From: Crambe crambe
Taxonomy: Eukaryota > Porifera > Demospongiae > Poecilosclerida > Crambeidae
Assembly (NCBI GenBank): GCA_963924555.1
Contig: OZ004582.1
Coordinates: forward strand, 868,001-932,000
Reading direction: 5' to 3'
Length of the DNA stretch: 64,000 nt
The translations under genes were made by a program, and so were the position numbers. Shown here in pieces: positions 30,340-41,057 of this stretch. Position 1 is the first letter of the stretch. The number at the start of each line of letters is the position of its first letter. Under the pieces are notes generated by a model. It did no database searches, was not told the origin of the DNA, and saw only the letters and a program-made list of their open reading frames with translations.

Positions 30340-31364
30340 TCAATGAGTCCTGTGACCCAGTGAGCTGTGAAGGAATATGACTAGCCTGTTGATTAGTAGG
30401 TTGTGAATTATGCTTTGAAGCTGTGTTAGCTGGATAGCTGTGTGAGTAATAGCCAGACTTGTAGCACTTCTCCTAAAATCTTTCTGCTCCTTCTCTTTCA
30501 GTTCCCATTCAGTTTCTATCAAGCTGTGCGCTCGAAAGTAAGTAGAGATCAGATCAGCTGCCTCACTAGGAGAGTTTGGCTTTCTCTCTCTGCATCTCCT
30601 GAGCAACTTGGTGAGGATAGCTACCTCCTCTCTCCAAGTATTACCCACTGGTTTCTTTCTCTCCCAAAACATTTTGGGAGTATGCTCAGTCTGAGATACA
30701 GCTAGAGCAAGCAGTTCTGTCTTTAATAAGTTGTCATCCAGCTGTGTTGTTGCTGGTAAGCTCAATGCCAAGCTCTTACATATGTTTAGCAATGGCATCA
30801 GTGTATAGGCCAATGCTTCCTTGGGATTATTTCTAGCTTTTTGTGTGTTCTCAAATAGCTGAAAATACTCAGTAAGATCTTCTTTCTCTTTCATAGCTTG
30901 TACTTGTGGAATGGCTTTATTAAGGCTAAAACCAAGCCCAGCTGCTCTAGTGTTAGCTAATGGGGGAGGTGGAGACACTTCGGCTGTCAGTCGGTCTGTC
31001 AGGCCAGCTGCTGCCCGAATAGTGGCTTGTGGAGATTCTCTTGGTGGAGCAGACCTTCCTTCAAAGGCGACTTTCTTACTTCTCACTGGAGAATAGTCTG
31101 GATATTCTCTGGTAGCTATCAAATGGAGATGTTCCTTTTCTCTCTGTGTATCCCGGTATTCACTGTTTGGTTGCGTAGCTCTATCCTTCTCTGCAGAGCT
31201 TGCAAGTACGCAGGATCATTCAGCATTTCATCGGTTATTTCGGAAATAGCCATTCCTGGTGAGCACAGTTCTCCTTGCTCGATCGATTTGGCTTGTGTTG
31301 AGTATAAATGCTGCAAATGGAGTGGCCAAACTGACTTGGGATCTCGCTGTACTGCTGCCACCAC
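30340..31364 (-). pseudogene. gag of the LTR element, frame-shifted
   Basis: The first frame (from 31364) reads MVAAVQRDPKSVWPLHLQHL, then AISEITDEMLNDPAYLQALQ. A one-base change near 31135 shifts to EYPDYSPVRSKKVAFEGRSA, then LTEYFQLFENTQKARNNPKE, then SEAADLISTYFRAHSLIETE, ending around 30340. The central helical block is the gag of the same family as the element at 59433 (shared EYFQLFENTQ / FEDTQQARG-type block). The C-terminal nucleocapsid knuckle is decayed (GHYQYQC remains near 30240). Starts about 50 bp downstream of the 5' LTR. Confidence 0.65.
31346..31363 (-). promoter_or_regulatory. Putative primer binding site
   Basis: Two bases inside the 5' LTR the minus strand reads TGGTGGCAGCAGTACAGC. 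It starts with TGG, as a tRNA 3' CCA complement should. The tRNA is not identified. Confidence 0.5.
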
Positions 31365-31365
31365 T

Positions 31366-31614
31366 TGTTGTGCAAAGAATGACTAATGACTCGGTGGTAG
31401 TGTCAGGTCTTCCCGCACAAAGAGAAATTACTCTGAGACTAGCAGTTTAGCTACAACCAAATTGTAATCTGAGCAAAATCTAAAGCACATCGTGCATCAT
31501 TGTCATAATATAGTGTGCTAAATATAGTAACATGATCTAAGATAGAATATTCTAGAATATTAGTACATGTCCTTTATGTCTCTGGTGTGGTCATCCATGT
31601 AGCTGGACCCAACA
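31366..31614 (-). repeat. 5' LTR
   Basis: 249 bp. Upstream LTR of the minus-strand element; starts (minus strand) TGTTGGG and ends CACAACA. One mismatch to the other LTR. Confidence 0.9.
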
Positions 31615-31674
31615 CTCACTCTGTCCTTCAGTCCCACTGTCCTTCAGTCTTCTGTCTCAAGTCTTATAGTCACA

Positions 31675-31926
31675 GTCTGCCTATTATCTTCACTGTTATT
31701 ATTATGCACTGCATGTATTTAAGTGATGATAAATAATGACATCATTTCAGTACTCCTTAAATGTGCCATCAGCCAAGTGCTCTGCATGGATTTGAAAATG
31801 AGAGTATAGGCAGAGGAAAAGGGGGCCGGGTGGGGGCCATGGCCCCCCAGTTTTACTCTAATATATAATGGCCCCCCACTTTTTTGCTGGCCATGTATCA
31901 AAGTTAATGATAAGAGGAAGAATTTT
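31675..31926. other. Non-coding stretch with GGCCCCCC repeat
   Basis: tgggggccatggccccccag at about 31830 and ggccccccac at about 31870 suggest a decayed MITE of the kind seen at 53621-53805. Confidence 0.35.
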
Positions 31927-33024
31927 TTGGTGATTTGCCAGCCTTGCAAAAGAAAATTATTCCCAGCTCACACGCACACAATTCCACCAGTGTATGGAGT
32001 CGTCACTACCATGTCCTATCTTTCTTGCCATTTGTTTGCTGATTACGAGAAATTAGATGGAATGATAGGTCTACCCTCATGTTCAGAAAAAACGTGGCAG
32101 AAAATTATTGAGGGTCTTGAGGTGCATGTTGGGAATCTGGCTGAGTGGTCCTGCAACCAAGTTAGGGAGACTATCAAATGACTGGGAAGATTGCATGGTA
32201 CTGCCACCGGACAAGGTAGGGGCAGGACACAATTGGGAGGGCACTTCTGCTGCAGCCGAGGGAGATATGTTCGATGAGCTCATTGGGAAAGTTTAGGCTG
32301 CAGGATTCATTGTCAAGGAGGTGATCACTGACCTTGAACGCCATCTACTCAAAGTTATTTCCTGAGGGGACCATCACCTACTGCGCAAACCATTGTGCGA
32401 AGAACCTGCACAAGAAGTTACAAAAGATATGACAGATCAAGTGCCAGGTAATTATTTCATGAAGCATCCGATTCTTTTGGCTGAGATTGAACGCCGGCCA
32501 CAGACACTGTCTCTTTCTGTTTTGGAAGGGAATAGGATTCACTTCAGTGATACTTTGCCCCTTCTGAAAGAGGTACAATAGAAAATACGTTAACACACAT
32601 TATACCAATGCCATACAGATGCAGAAAGGTGGGAATGAACGGCTCAAAGGCACCAAGCTGGGAATGGAAGTAGGCTTAGGTAGATCATGCCAGCAATTTT
32701 GGGAATAATTGAGACTTCCTGGAATCAAGCATAATGCCAGAATAATGGGGCATATTTTGAGCATAATGAGAATAATTGGAGCTTCTGCAAGCCTGAAAAC
32801 AAAGACTTTTGTCACTCTCTACTGCCTGAGATGGTTTCTTGCTACACTGTGACAGTGTCTAGCTATATCAATACCTTAGACCTGAATCATTATTATGAAC
32901 AACTACATGCAGCTGTTAGTTTATGGCAATGGCTAAGCTACTTCTAGCTCTGCTACTGGTGGACTGGGGAAGCATAATCATTAGCTTATTTAAGAATAAT
33001 AGTGGGAATAATCGGTGCATTTTA

Positions 33025-33828
33025 CAGGCCCGTAGCAACCGGTCAGGGCCTGACCACTTTTAGGGCTAAGTTAACCTTTGACCCTTATCTTATTAACATA
33101 ATAATTATAAGGGCTGGATTCAGGGGTGGAGTTGAGGGGGTTTTTCCAGAAAATGAAAATGCAATTTGACCATCCCTAGCTACTTGCTTAACCATGTCTA
33201 TTTTTCTTTGAGAACTTGTGTTTCTCCTCTAAAGTAGTGTAATTAGAAGAGAGAACATGTTACATGTGTGGGCTAACTAAACTAGGAACTAATGTGGTTA
33301 ATAATTATAGCTACGGTCAAAGAAAGAAGCAATCTATGTATATATGACACATCCATTCTGGTTTTCACTTTCAAGGTCACACATTGGATAACTTGGTGCA
33401 TACTAACTGTGATTTCCTTTTACGATCACACCTGTGACCATGCACGTGTCACTTCAAAGATATCTTTCAGAGTACATTACACATTGGACAATTCAGTGCA
33501 TACCAACTGTGATTTCCTGAACAATCACACCTGTGACCTTGCATGTGTCACTTCGAAGATATCTTTGGCTTACATTTTCAAGGTCACACATTAGACAACT
33601 CAGTGCTGTGATTTGAGGTGTGACCTTACATGTGTCACTTTGAGTTTGAGTACCAGTGAGAACGGCCCACATGGGTCCCCCAAATGCAACCCCACTTATC
33701 TGAAAATCCTGGATCCAGCCTGCACACTCATGCTAAGTGAACATTGAGCATAGTAACACATTGTGTAGCCACACCCACCACACCCACGTCCTGGCCTGAC
33801 CACTAAAATTTTGCTTCCTACGGGCCTG
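33025..33828. mobile_element. Nested inverted-repeat element (804 bp)
   Basis: caggcccgtagcaa (33025) is inverted at the right end (ttgcttcctacgggcctg, 33811-33828). TTTTA flanks both sides (33020-33024 and 33829-33833). The next inward blocks (ggcctgaccact and gctggattcagg / ctggatccagc) are also inverted. It contains a three-copy tandem repeat. Confidence 0.75.
33374..33640. repeat. Three-copy ~105-bp tandem repeat
   Basis: Each copy starts near aaggtcacacattgga and contains cacctgtgacc followed by cgtgtcacttc and agatatcttt. The last copy is shortened. It forms the interior of the 804-bp element. Confidence 0.75.
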
Positions 33829-34329
33829 TTTTAGGGAATAATTGGTGCATTTGAGGGAATAATAGGTAGCATTTTGGAGCATTGTGGAATAGAATAACTG
33901 GAGAAATCTTGAGCATAATCTACCTAAGCCTAAATGGAAGCCCTCTACAAGCATACTCACCCTTCCTTGAAGAACTGTCTTTCCAATCTCCCTACTCGCT
34001 CTTCCAGACAGCAGCTTGAGTTATGGGACAAGCAGAAGATGAAATACCAGCGGAAAATCTCCTTGGGCATGTCTAGCATCACTTCAGGCTGAGAAGCTAG
34101 ACTCTGTTGGGTTCACCTACACTCTTCGTGTAAAGACGAGGACGATTTCACTAAGGCTTTGAAGACCAAGGGCGTTAACAGCAAGGTGCTACCGAAGAAG
34201 TTGTGGAATGTCCTGAGTTCCAAAACCTAGCAACTACAACAGCTCTTTTTAGAGCTCTTTTCAGAGCCACCATACTGGGGAAATATTGCCACTTTTATTT
34301 AGGGTTTGAATCTTGAGGATTGCAGAGGG

Positions 34330-34476
34330 CAAGGAAAACGCCATTGCGCTCAATGATGGGCCAAGAACGGCTAACTGGACTTGCGTGCATATTCATAGTG
34401 ATGTTCCCATAGATGTACCTGATATAGTTTCAAGATTTGCTATTAGTCATCCAAGACGAATGAAACTTTTGTTGTA
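34330..34476 (+). pseudogene. hAT dimerisation fragment
   Basis: Frames read SMMGQERLTGLACI and, one base shifted, HIHSDVPIDVPDIVSRFAIS, then HPRRMKLLL and stop. Same C-terminal hAT block as at 25817 and 44280. Confidence 0.65.
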
Positions 34477-34479
34477 ATT

Positions 34480-35061
34480 TCTGTTCTTTCTTTTTACAAT
34501 TCTTAAAATGGGTGTGAAAGTGGGCGTGTTTTCCCTATATAGTCTTAGAAACTACTCAGACACACTTGCGTCTTCTTCTGCAGGTCTGGGATATGACAAG
34601 TGATCCTCTCCTGAATCCAGGCCAACACTGTTTGAGGATCGTCTACACCAATCACTGGTACTCCATGAATCCACAAGAGCATGTGATAGTGGGGAGCTCA
34701 TTTTTATAATAATAATGGTCTAAGGCACCTACACAACCAAAAAGTGAATTCTGTTACGTTACCGTATACGGTGTCGGCACACTATTCGTAAATCAGCATC
34801 ATTACTGTATCTTCAGGAAATACATCGTAACACTCATACTTCATCAGTACTGATACTATTGTGTTCACCGTACTGATACCATACTGATACTATGGTGCTT
34901 ACTTTACTGTATCAGCAATTGATGCGCTTTCATAATAATAATTATAATACATAATTTATAAAGATATCAACTGCTCAAATTTTACATACAATAAACATTT
35001 AAACAATACATCATCAAGGCCTGAGATTGAATGCCACCAAAACTAAGGAAAGAAGGCTATC
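34480..35061. other. Non-coding stretch
   Basis: AT-rich with short repeats of tactgatac at 34840-34900. No gene recognised. Confidence 0.4.
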
Positions 35062-35280
35062 AGAGAGTGCGGTAGCACTCTCTATGTAGGGATGACTCGG
35101 ACGGCCGCGCGCGCCGCCTATAGACTAATACTAAAGTGAAATTCTAGTTCTCCCACTTAGACCTAACAAAAACTACTGCGAATGATTATCCAGCCTACTA
35201 GAGCCTACTACAATGTGCAGACCAAGTTTCAGGACCAGGGAGCTTACCGTTTCAGAAATACGGCAAGCAGGTAAATCGCT
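35062..35280. repeat. Hairpin plus GC-rich block, candidate dispersed element
   Basis: agagagtgc and gcactctct (35062-35083) form a 9-bp stem with a ggta loop. Next come a gtagggatgac box and cggccgcgcgcgccgcc, unusual in this AT-rich region. The sharp change in composition and the gtagggatgac box shared with the repeat at 250-260 suggest a mobile repeat. Confidence 0.4.
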
Positions 35281-35365
35281 ATATTCTTCTTCTTCTCTAT
35301 TATTATTATCAAATAAGCTAAACATTCCTATAAAATGTACATCATGACAAGAAAGCTATTTCAAT

Positions 35366-35900
35366 AACTGACCTCCCGGCAAACTTGTGAGAGCAAAGGA
35401 TCCCACTTTAAGAGGGATAATGGCACCCCTAAGATATCAGAAACAGGGAGAGTTGAATATAATGTGTGTTCTATGAGGCAAAAAGCAAGCCAAGGTATCA
35501 GGCTCAGCCTGCTGAAACTGTTCCAAAGTCAAAAGAATATCAACTTCAGGTAATAATTGACAAGTGGCCTCCTAAAATAAGATAATCATAGAATGCAAGT
35601 ATATGTAGAATACTTTCTTGCTTACCATCATAAAATACTTATTTACAGTTCCTGAAACCACACTGAACAGTGGATGCTTGCATCTAACGCAATCACGAAT
35701 GTGAAAACATGTGTACCATCATGCAAACACACCATTTGAGAGTAATACTTAGAATCATTATGCCACCGGGATGCATGGTACATTTCCCTATTGACAACAT
35801 AGTCACTATAAGGCAATGATGTAACATAAAGCCAAACCTGTATGGTCCATTAGGAATGACAGGAAATCGATTATGTGAACCCTATATCTTCTATGATACG
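35366..35900 (-). pseudogene. Spliced gene relic, unknown family
   Basis: The minus strand reads VWLYVTSLPYSDYVVNREMY, then HASRWHNDSKYYSQMVCLHD. After a one-base shift comes IRDCVRCKHPLFSVVSGTVN, then KYFMM with donor gtaagc near 35628. The acceptor attttag near 35570 joins in phase to EATCQLLPEVDILLTLEQFQ, then QAEPDTLACFLPHRTHIIF. A stop follows at about 35433. The phase-matched splice supports a real former gene. An acidic stretch upstream on the same strand (DEICDDYSASDEDQEDEKSK at about 36350-36290) may belong to it. Family not recognised. Confidence 0.4.
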
Positions 35901-36529
35901 ACGATGTATAGGAAACCCCCATATATCTCAAATGATTAAAAAGGTGTTCCAGCAGAGGTCAAATTCTAATTCGTAGAAATACAGGTCTATCAATGTTAGT
36001 ACATGTGTACCAGTTACATAAATCTTACTCGAAGATGTCAATTAAACTTCTTAATATTGGGCCATAGAAAACCACACAAATTTTAAGTTCGAGTCACCCT
36101 AAATAATGTTCACGCCTTAGTTCTAGTATTAGATATTGATTGTCACTCACCATTGGTCTGGGGCTATGTCGGAGAAAGAATAGCAATGCTGTTATTTTAT
36201 CAGGAAAAGGTGAGAAATCCTCCTTAATGATTGGAACAGTGTATCAATATCTGAAATTTCTACTACATAATAATCACTAGGAGAGGCATATTTTTTACTT
36301 TTTTCATCTTCTTGGTCCTCATCAGAGGCACTATAATCATCACATATCTCATCTTCATGAATACCCGAAGTTAAACGGAGGATCAGGCTTGTGGCGGGAG
36401 TCTGGTAGGTAAAGGGTGAAGAGTAGGGAAAGGCGCGCATGAGCAGTAGCCAGCACGTGATGCAGAGCACATGTTCAGTCAAGCAGCTGCAAGAACTGGG
36501 CAATCTGAGATTCTGCTTCTGCTTCGATA

Positions 36530-37447
36530 ATGTCAACATCGGAGGAACCGACAACCGGCGAAGATCCAGCAAGACCATCGACAGTGTCGCTGGATGAAGC
36601 TACGCTTGAAGCTATCATCGAGGGGGTAGTGAGGCGCATGAAGCCTGGAGAGAGCACTGGGACCCCAGTTACCTCCGGGACAGATATGCTTGAAGGGGAG
36701 GGGGGTAGCTAACACTCCTCGAACTGTAGTCCATACTCCACTCGCTCCCGGAACACCAAGTCAGGTCTATCATCAGGGTAAGGAACATGATCATAAACTG
36801 GCGTCTTTACATGTAGCTATGACTTAAAACTGTAGGTTGAATGGCCTCATCTAACCACCTTAGAGGCTATCGAGCCATGTGGCAGATTCTCAGACTCAAG
36901 TATCATCTCCTGGTCAGAAGGTAATTAAATTTCACTTAAAGATGACACTTGATTCGTAAAAATCGTCTTTCGGAGTGTCCCAATGGAGTGCCGAATGAGC
37001 TATACGAGTTCCCATCCCTATATGGTTAGCTATAATTCAAATAACCTTTAACTTCCTTCTTTCCTAAACTTCAGGAACAGAAGATTTCTCTAAACCAATC
37101 AGTACAGATATCTGGCTTGATGCTATGATGACAGAAAGTGAACCACCAGCACCTTTTTATTCACCAATTTTTGAAGCATGGGCTGACACTGTGCTTCGAG
37201 TTGACTTTGCCATGGACCAACAGAGTATTAGTCAATCTTTTTGTTCATCATTGTACCATCATTTGGTTACTCATCCAGCACAGGATTTCATTATCAACAG
37301 TTAGCTACTATTAAATTTTTTGACAGAATGAAAATTTTTTTGACTGAATGTGAATTTGATAGCAAACAAGAAAAAAACCTGGACTACATTCACGTGTCAA
37401 CATTTCAAGTACCTATAACAACAAAAAAAGTCAACCAGGAGCAGTAG
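36530..37447 (+). other. Weak coding-like segments, unknown
   Basis: An open frame (36530-36712) reads MSTSEEPTTGEDPARPSTVS, then LDEATLEAIIEGVVRRMKPG, a Ser/Thr/Glu-rich start with an amphipathic helix. Further down, SKPISTDIWLDAMMTESEPP, then APFYSPIFEAWADTVLRVDF, and after a shift IKFFDRMKIFLTECEFDSKQ (37080-37447). A donor-like aaggtaatt follows 36920. No domain recognised; it may be part of a decayed element. Confidence 0.25.
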
Positions 37448-37817
37448 AGCCCAGTTACCCACAATACACATACCCAGCCACAAGTGTGTAAACATGACCT
37501 CCTTACATCTGATGATTGTGCCCTGACACTGTGTCTCTTCAAGCAAGCTGAGATAATGTTGAAATAGTAGTCACAAGAAGGAGGGGGCACACCTAAAAAA
37601 GAATCGTATACACCACTGAATTTAGTCCGATCGGAGATCTCTTCTTGTAGGGAATCAACCTACAATGCCAGATCAAGAATCAGATCATCAGTGAAAAACG
37701 TTGGATTGTAATTTAGAATGCATAGGGGCTATTATTTTAATACACTTTAAATCGATGTACATACCAGCTTGGAATCATCTCTCTCTTCATCATAAGCTTT
37801 AAGTCCAGAATAGGTTT

Positions 37818-39170
37818 CTAAAATAACCTGAAACTTACAACACTAAAACAGTATACATCACTCCTATCAGAGATTTTTCCAGAACACACTTCAGAAGGGT
37901 AATAGCCCTCGGATCTAGATATGAAGTTGGCAGTAAATAGTGTCTGGCCACTAGATACAGATGGTAATTCTACAGAAAAGCCGAAGTCACCCAATTTCGC
38001 TTTATAAGCCTCATCAAGAAGAATATTTGCACTGCAGCAATATATCAATATCACATAACATGAAATTACAGTCTATAAAACCTACGATTTAATATCTTGG
38101 TGAATTAGTGGTGGGGTGGCTGTGCAGGTACACAAGGCCTTTACAAGCATCTACCAGGATAGATTTCCTCCTGTCCCACGAAAGCAACTGATCTCTTTCC
38201 TATTACACAAAAAGGAAGTCAAAATCAATTCAGCCTACAAGTACTAGGTTGGCATTACATTATGAAGCTTCTCAAATAGGCTTCATTCATAATAAACTCA
38301 AATATTAGTGCAGGTGGCTTAGAGCAAAACCCAAGCATCTGTACCACATTAGGATGGCGGAAACTGAAATATGAACACAGGATTATAAGCTGAACCTTTT
38401 AAAAACATCTCCTACCCAGAGGTGGAGGAAGCAAATTTTGATTGGTCAGGCAAAAACCATGCATGAGTTAGCTAGAGATTTTATTGCAAGCCATATTATT
38501 TGAAGCCTGAAAACAATTTTTTTTGCAATGCTGATTAATCATTCGGTGCTCATCCCCACTCTACATTAAAGTCCTGCTTTATTCTTGTAAAAATGTTTAT
38601 AGAGTCATAAAAATGGTTCAATTGTGCCTGTCCAATGGTATATACTTTGTAACTTATTCCACTGTAGCTATGGCCTAAGAAGCATGATTTTGCCTGCTTA
38701 GCTAAGCTTTTATTTTTTAGTTAGCTAGCTAGCTAAATCCACTGTCCTTAGGCCTATTTTCAATCATTATGGGCGTGGCAGCGAATTGGTGTGCGTTAAT
38801 TAGAGATCGCTCAGAAGCGCTGTACTGTAGAACTGGATCCAAGCTGCGACACTGCGACTTAGCTCAGGTTTACAACATTATAAGATTTTTTTTTCAATAT
38901 TGGTCCGGCAGTTGCCGGGTCTGCCGGGCCGGTTCCGGCGCCCCTGCTACCGATTCAAAGCTCCTACTTCTGTTTGAAGTAACATAGAAGAGCTACAACC
39001 AAGAGCATTCTTACCATCCTATAATAGAAGTTTACCGTCCTATAAGTTGTAACATTACAGATATACACATTCATTAGAATAACCTGTGATAAGACCTTGA
39101 TTGCCACACTGCCAAATCACTGTTGAACGACAGAAATTCCGTGTCGATTCACTAAGTTCTTGTGCAAAAA
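37818..39170 (-). pseudogene. Protein kinase pseudogene (IRAK/Pelle-like)
   Basis: Minus-strand exons in order: FFAQELSESTRNFCRSTVIW (about 39170-39085, the position of a degenerate Gly loop), FRHPNVVQMLGFCSKPPALI, then FEFIMNEAYL (38375-38265), RDQLLSWDRRKSILVDACKG, then LVYLHS and, one base shifted, PPLIHQDIKS (38205-38090, catalytic loop with HQD in place of HRD). Next an intron (about 38036-38088), then ANILLDEAYKAKLGDFGFSV (DFG intact) and SEGYYPSEVCSGKISDRSDV, then YCFSVV (38035-37818). This is the lobe order of RLK/Pelle/IRAK kinases. The frame break before the catalytic loop, the missing Gly loop and lost C-lobe point to a pseudogene. Possible further 5' exons lie at 39990-39400. Confidence 0.65.
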
Positions 39171-39399
39171 ATTCCATACACTGATCTATATAGTACATAC
39201 GAAAAAGCATATGCTATATGTATATGCACAAGATAAAACTAGCAAACCAGCTTTAGGCCTTTTTGCAGGATGCCTTGATACCCTAGGACAACCAGCCTCC
39301 CTAATGGTATTTGGACGCTTCCCTTTTCCCTTTCCTTTCTTTGAAAGAGCCTTATCCGAACTTTGCTCATCAACTGTTAGTAACATAAGCAATGCTAAA

Positions 39400-39990
39400 T
39401 ACTTAAGTGCCAAGTACTGTTTACTGATGATAGAATCAGATTTTGAAGCAGGGCTGGAACAACTGCGATAACCAGAGGATGAATGGATAGGTGAAATTGG
39501 TGCCTATGTGCACAAATCAAAATGTGAAGGTGGGCCAATACAGAATCTGATAAGACTAACCATAGATACAAAACCAATCCCAAATTGAAGTTTGCCTGGT
39601 CCCTATGGTGCTGATGCATATACAAACTCAATGACCAGTCCTTACTCTGGGAGAGGAGAACAGTCGAGTGCATTACAACCCGATGACAACAGATCTTTAT
39701 AATTAATATCTCTATCCACTATAATTTCAATTGAAAAACCATCTTTAACATATTTTTTTTTCCTCTTCCTCATGGAAAAAAAAGTTACCTAGATAAATGC
39801 AATACAAGTCAAACATCTCAGGCAGTTACACATCAATCTGTATGCACTATATAAACCTTTACTTACAGGAAATGAAGAACTTTCACCTATAATCTTAGGA
39901 GTCCTTTTCAATTTTTTCTGGATCTCATTAGCCCTTTTAAGTAGATCAGACGATTTAAGTAGATCAGACGAGGCTTCTGTGTGTGTATAT
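39400..39990 (-). other. Possible 5' exons of the kinase gene
   Basis: The minus strand shows SDLLKRANEIQKKLKRTPKI, then IGESSSFP with donor gtaagt (about 39975-39868), and YVKDGFSIEIIVDRDINYKD, then LLSSGCNALDCSPLPE and a stop (about 39755-39645). They are protein-like but have no recognised domain, and their link to the kinase exons is inferred from strand and distance only. Confidence 0.25.
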
Positions 39991-40474
39991 TGAGAGGGAG
40001 TGGGTTGAGAACAAAAATTCTCTCTTAGTCACACAAGCACAGATAGTCTGGTACAACTCCTATACTGCACAATTGGGACACTGATAGCACCACCAGACTC
40101 TCTTCTCAGGTGAGAGTCTGTGCAAGATTTCTCTTACATAAAATTTACTGTACTATTTCTTGAAATACCTAGTGCCTGAGACTCCAATATCTCAATAGTG
40201 CGCGCTATTTATGACGTCATCGGGTCGAAGGTCATCCTTTAGACTAAAGTACCTCGTGTTGACCTGGCCTACTTCTCTCTGCTGACTCACTGTGTCTATA
40301 ATACGTCATTAATTTATGGAAGAGGAATCAAAATGATATTGTGGTAGGTTATTTAGGTATAATTCATGGCATATTTATTGCTAGTGTCTAGACTGGATAC
40401 CAAAGAGCTATGTCTCTATATTAATTCATCCAAATAAGATCGGAGCTGAGAACGATGACAGCCTCGCATTCTCT
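39991..40474. other. Non-coding stretch
   Basis: Nothing recognised except a short agactctc/gagagtct inverted repeat near 40093. Confidence 0.4.
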
Positions 40475-40804
40475 TCAGCTTGATTTTTGCTGTTCCAGTA
40501 GGACTCGATGTGGTTGGTGTGCACGCCTGAAGGAGTGAATTATTGGTAGGAGTGTGGCAGAATCCCTTGCAGTTACAATCTCCATGTAGCCAAGTGCTGG
40601 ATTTGTGCTGATATCACACATTCCAAAACCCAAACATCTTGCTGCCCCTCCAAGTTTGATCTGAGGATCAAGTGTGCATAGTCTGTAGCTGCATACGTCC
40701 CTCATCCAAGAATACACTTGCATCAAGAGGAGCCATTTCTGGAGGGTTATTTTTTGATTTTTCAAAAGACAGCCAGCTAGCGCGCGCCTAGCTAGCGGAT
40801 ACAC
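40475..40804 (-). pseudogene. Merlin / IS1595-like transposase fragment
   Basis: The minus strand reads CLLKNQKITLQKWLLLMQVY, then LGFGMCDISTNPALGYMEIV, then TARDSATLLPIIHSF. The W-x-F-G-M-x-D-x-S-x-x-P-A-x-G-Y-M-E-x-V ... A-T-L-L-P-I-I block is characteristic of ISXO2/IS1595-type DDE transposases, the Merlin superfamily in animals. The block with the first catalytic Asp (Q-I-D-E) is replaced by a short deletion, and the sequence after LLPII is unrelated to the usual V-x-x-G-T. Terminal repeats not identified. Confidence 0.7.
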
Positions 40805-41056
40805 CCTTTACCAACTATCTGAGCTGCATGATATGAAGCGTCTTTCTACAACTGTATCTGAACCCAGCTCATCTAAGAATCCAAGATAAAACCAGTTAGA
40901 AACTGAGAAATATGTTTCTATTCTACAGACCCTAAGGAAAGAAGAATTAATTTCTAAATTTTCAGAGTTAGGTAGCTAAGTACAAGTAGGTGGGTGATTG
41001 CATGTATGTCATCAGCTACTAAATTTTAATGATAGTTAATTTTAATATTATTAACA
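40805..41056. other. Non-coding stretch / possible upstream exon
   Basis: A short exon-like piece (LRKEELISKFSELGS at about 40935-40975) could precede the spliced gene that follows. Confidence 0.25.
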
Positions 41057-41057
41057 G

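Larger units (their letters stand above)
27139..31614 (-). mobile_element. LTR retrotransposon, complete but coding-defective; PR-IN-RT order
   Basis: Two 249-bp LTRs (27139-27387 and 31366-31614) differ at one position (27168 C versus 31395 T). They begin TGTTG and end CAACA. CTCAC flanks both sides (27134-27138 and 31615-31619), a 5-bp target duplication in the minisatellite. On the minus strand the order is gag, protease remnant, integrase remnants, RT, RNase H. Integrase ahead of RT in a Ty3/gypsy-like element is the known Gmr1-type arrangement. The integrase core, protease active site and one RNase H catalytic residue are missing, so this copy probably moved using proteins from another element. 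Confidence 0.9.
32671..33932. mobile_element. hAT-like non-autonomous element with 8-bp target duplication
   Basis: The end taggcttaggtagatcatgc (32671-32690) is inverted at 33913-33932 (gcataatctacctaagccta). The 8-bp aatggaag flanks both ends (32663-32670 and 33933-33940), as for hAT insertions. The interior repeats ggaataattgg-type motifs and has no transposase. A second element sits inside it at 33025-33828. Confidence 0.8.
31927..34100 (+). pseudogene. Transposon protein gene split by a nested insertion
   Basis: Before the insertion: VICQPCKRKLFPAHTHTIPP, then DYEKLDGMIGLPSCSEKTWQ, then GLEVHVGNLAEWSCNQVRET (to 32181). In shifted frames GAGHNWEGTSAAAEGDMFDE, then FPEGTITYCANHCAKNLHKK (about 32357-32416). 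After the insertion (from 33941): QQLELWDKQKMKYQRKISLG near 34010-34070. The W-E-G-T-S ... C-A-N-H-C-A-K-N-L-H order belongs (from memory) to an uncharacterised transposase-like family in invertebrates. The gene is disrupted by the 1.26-kb element at 32671-33932 and by several frame changes. Confidence 0.45.
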
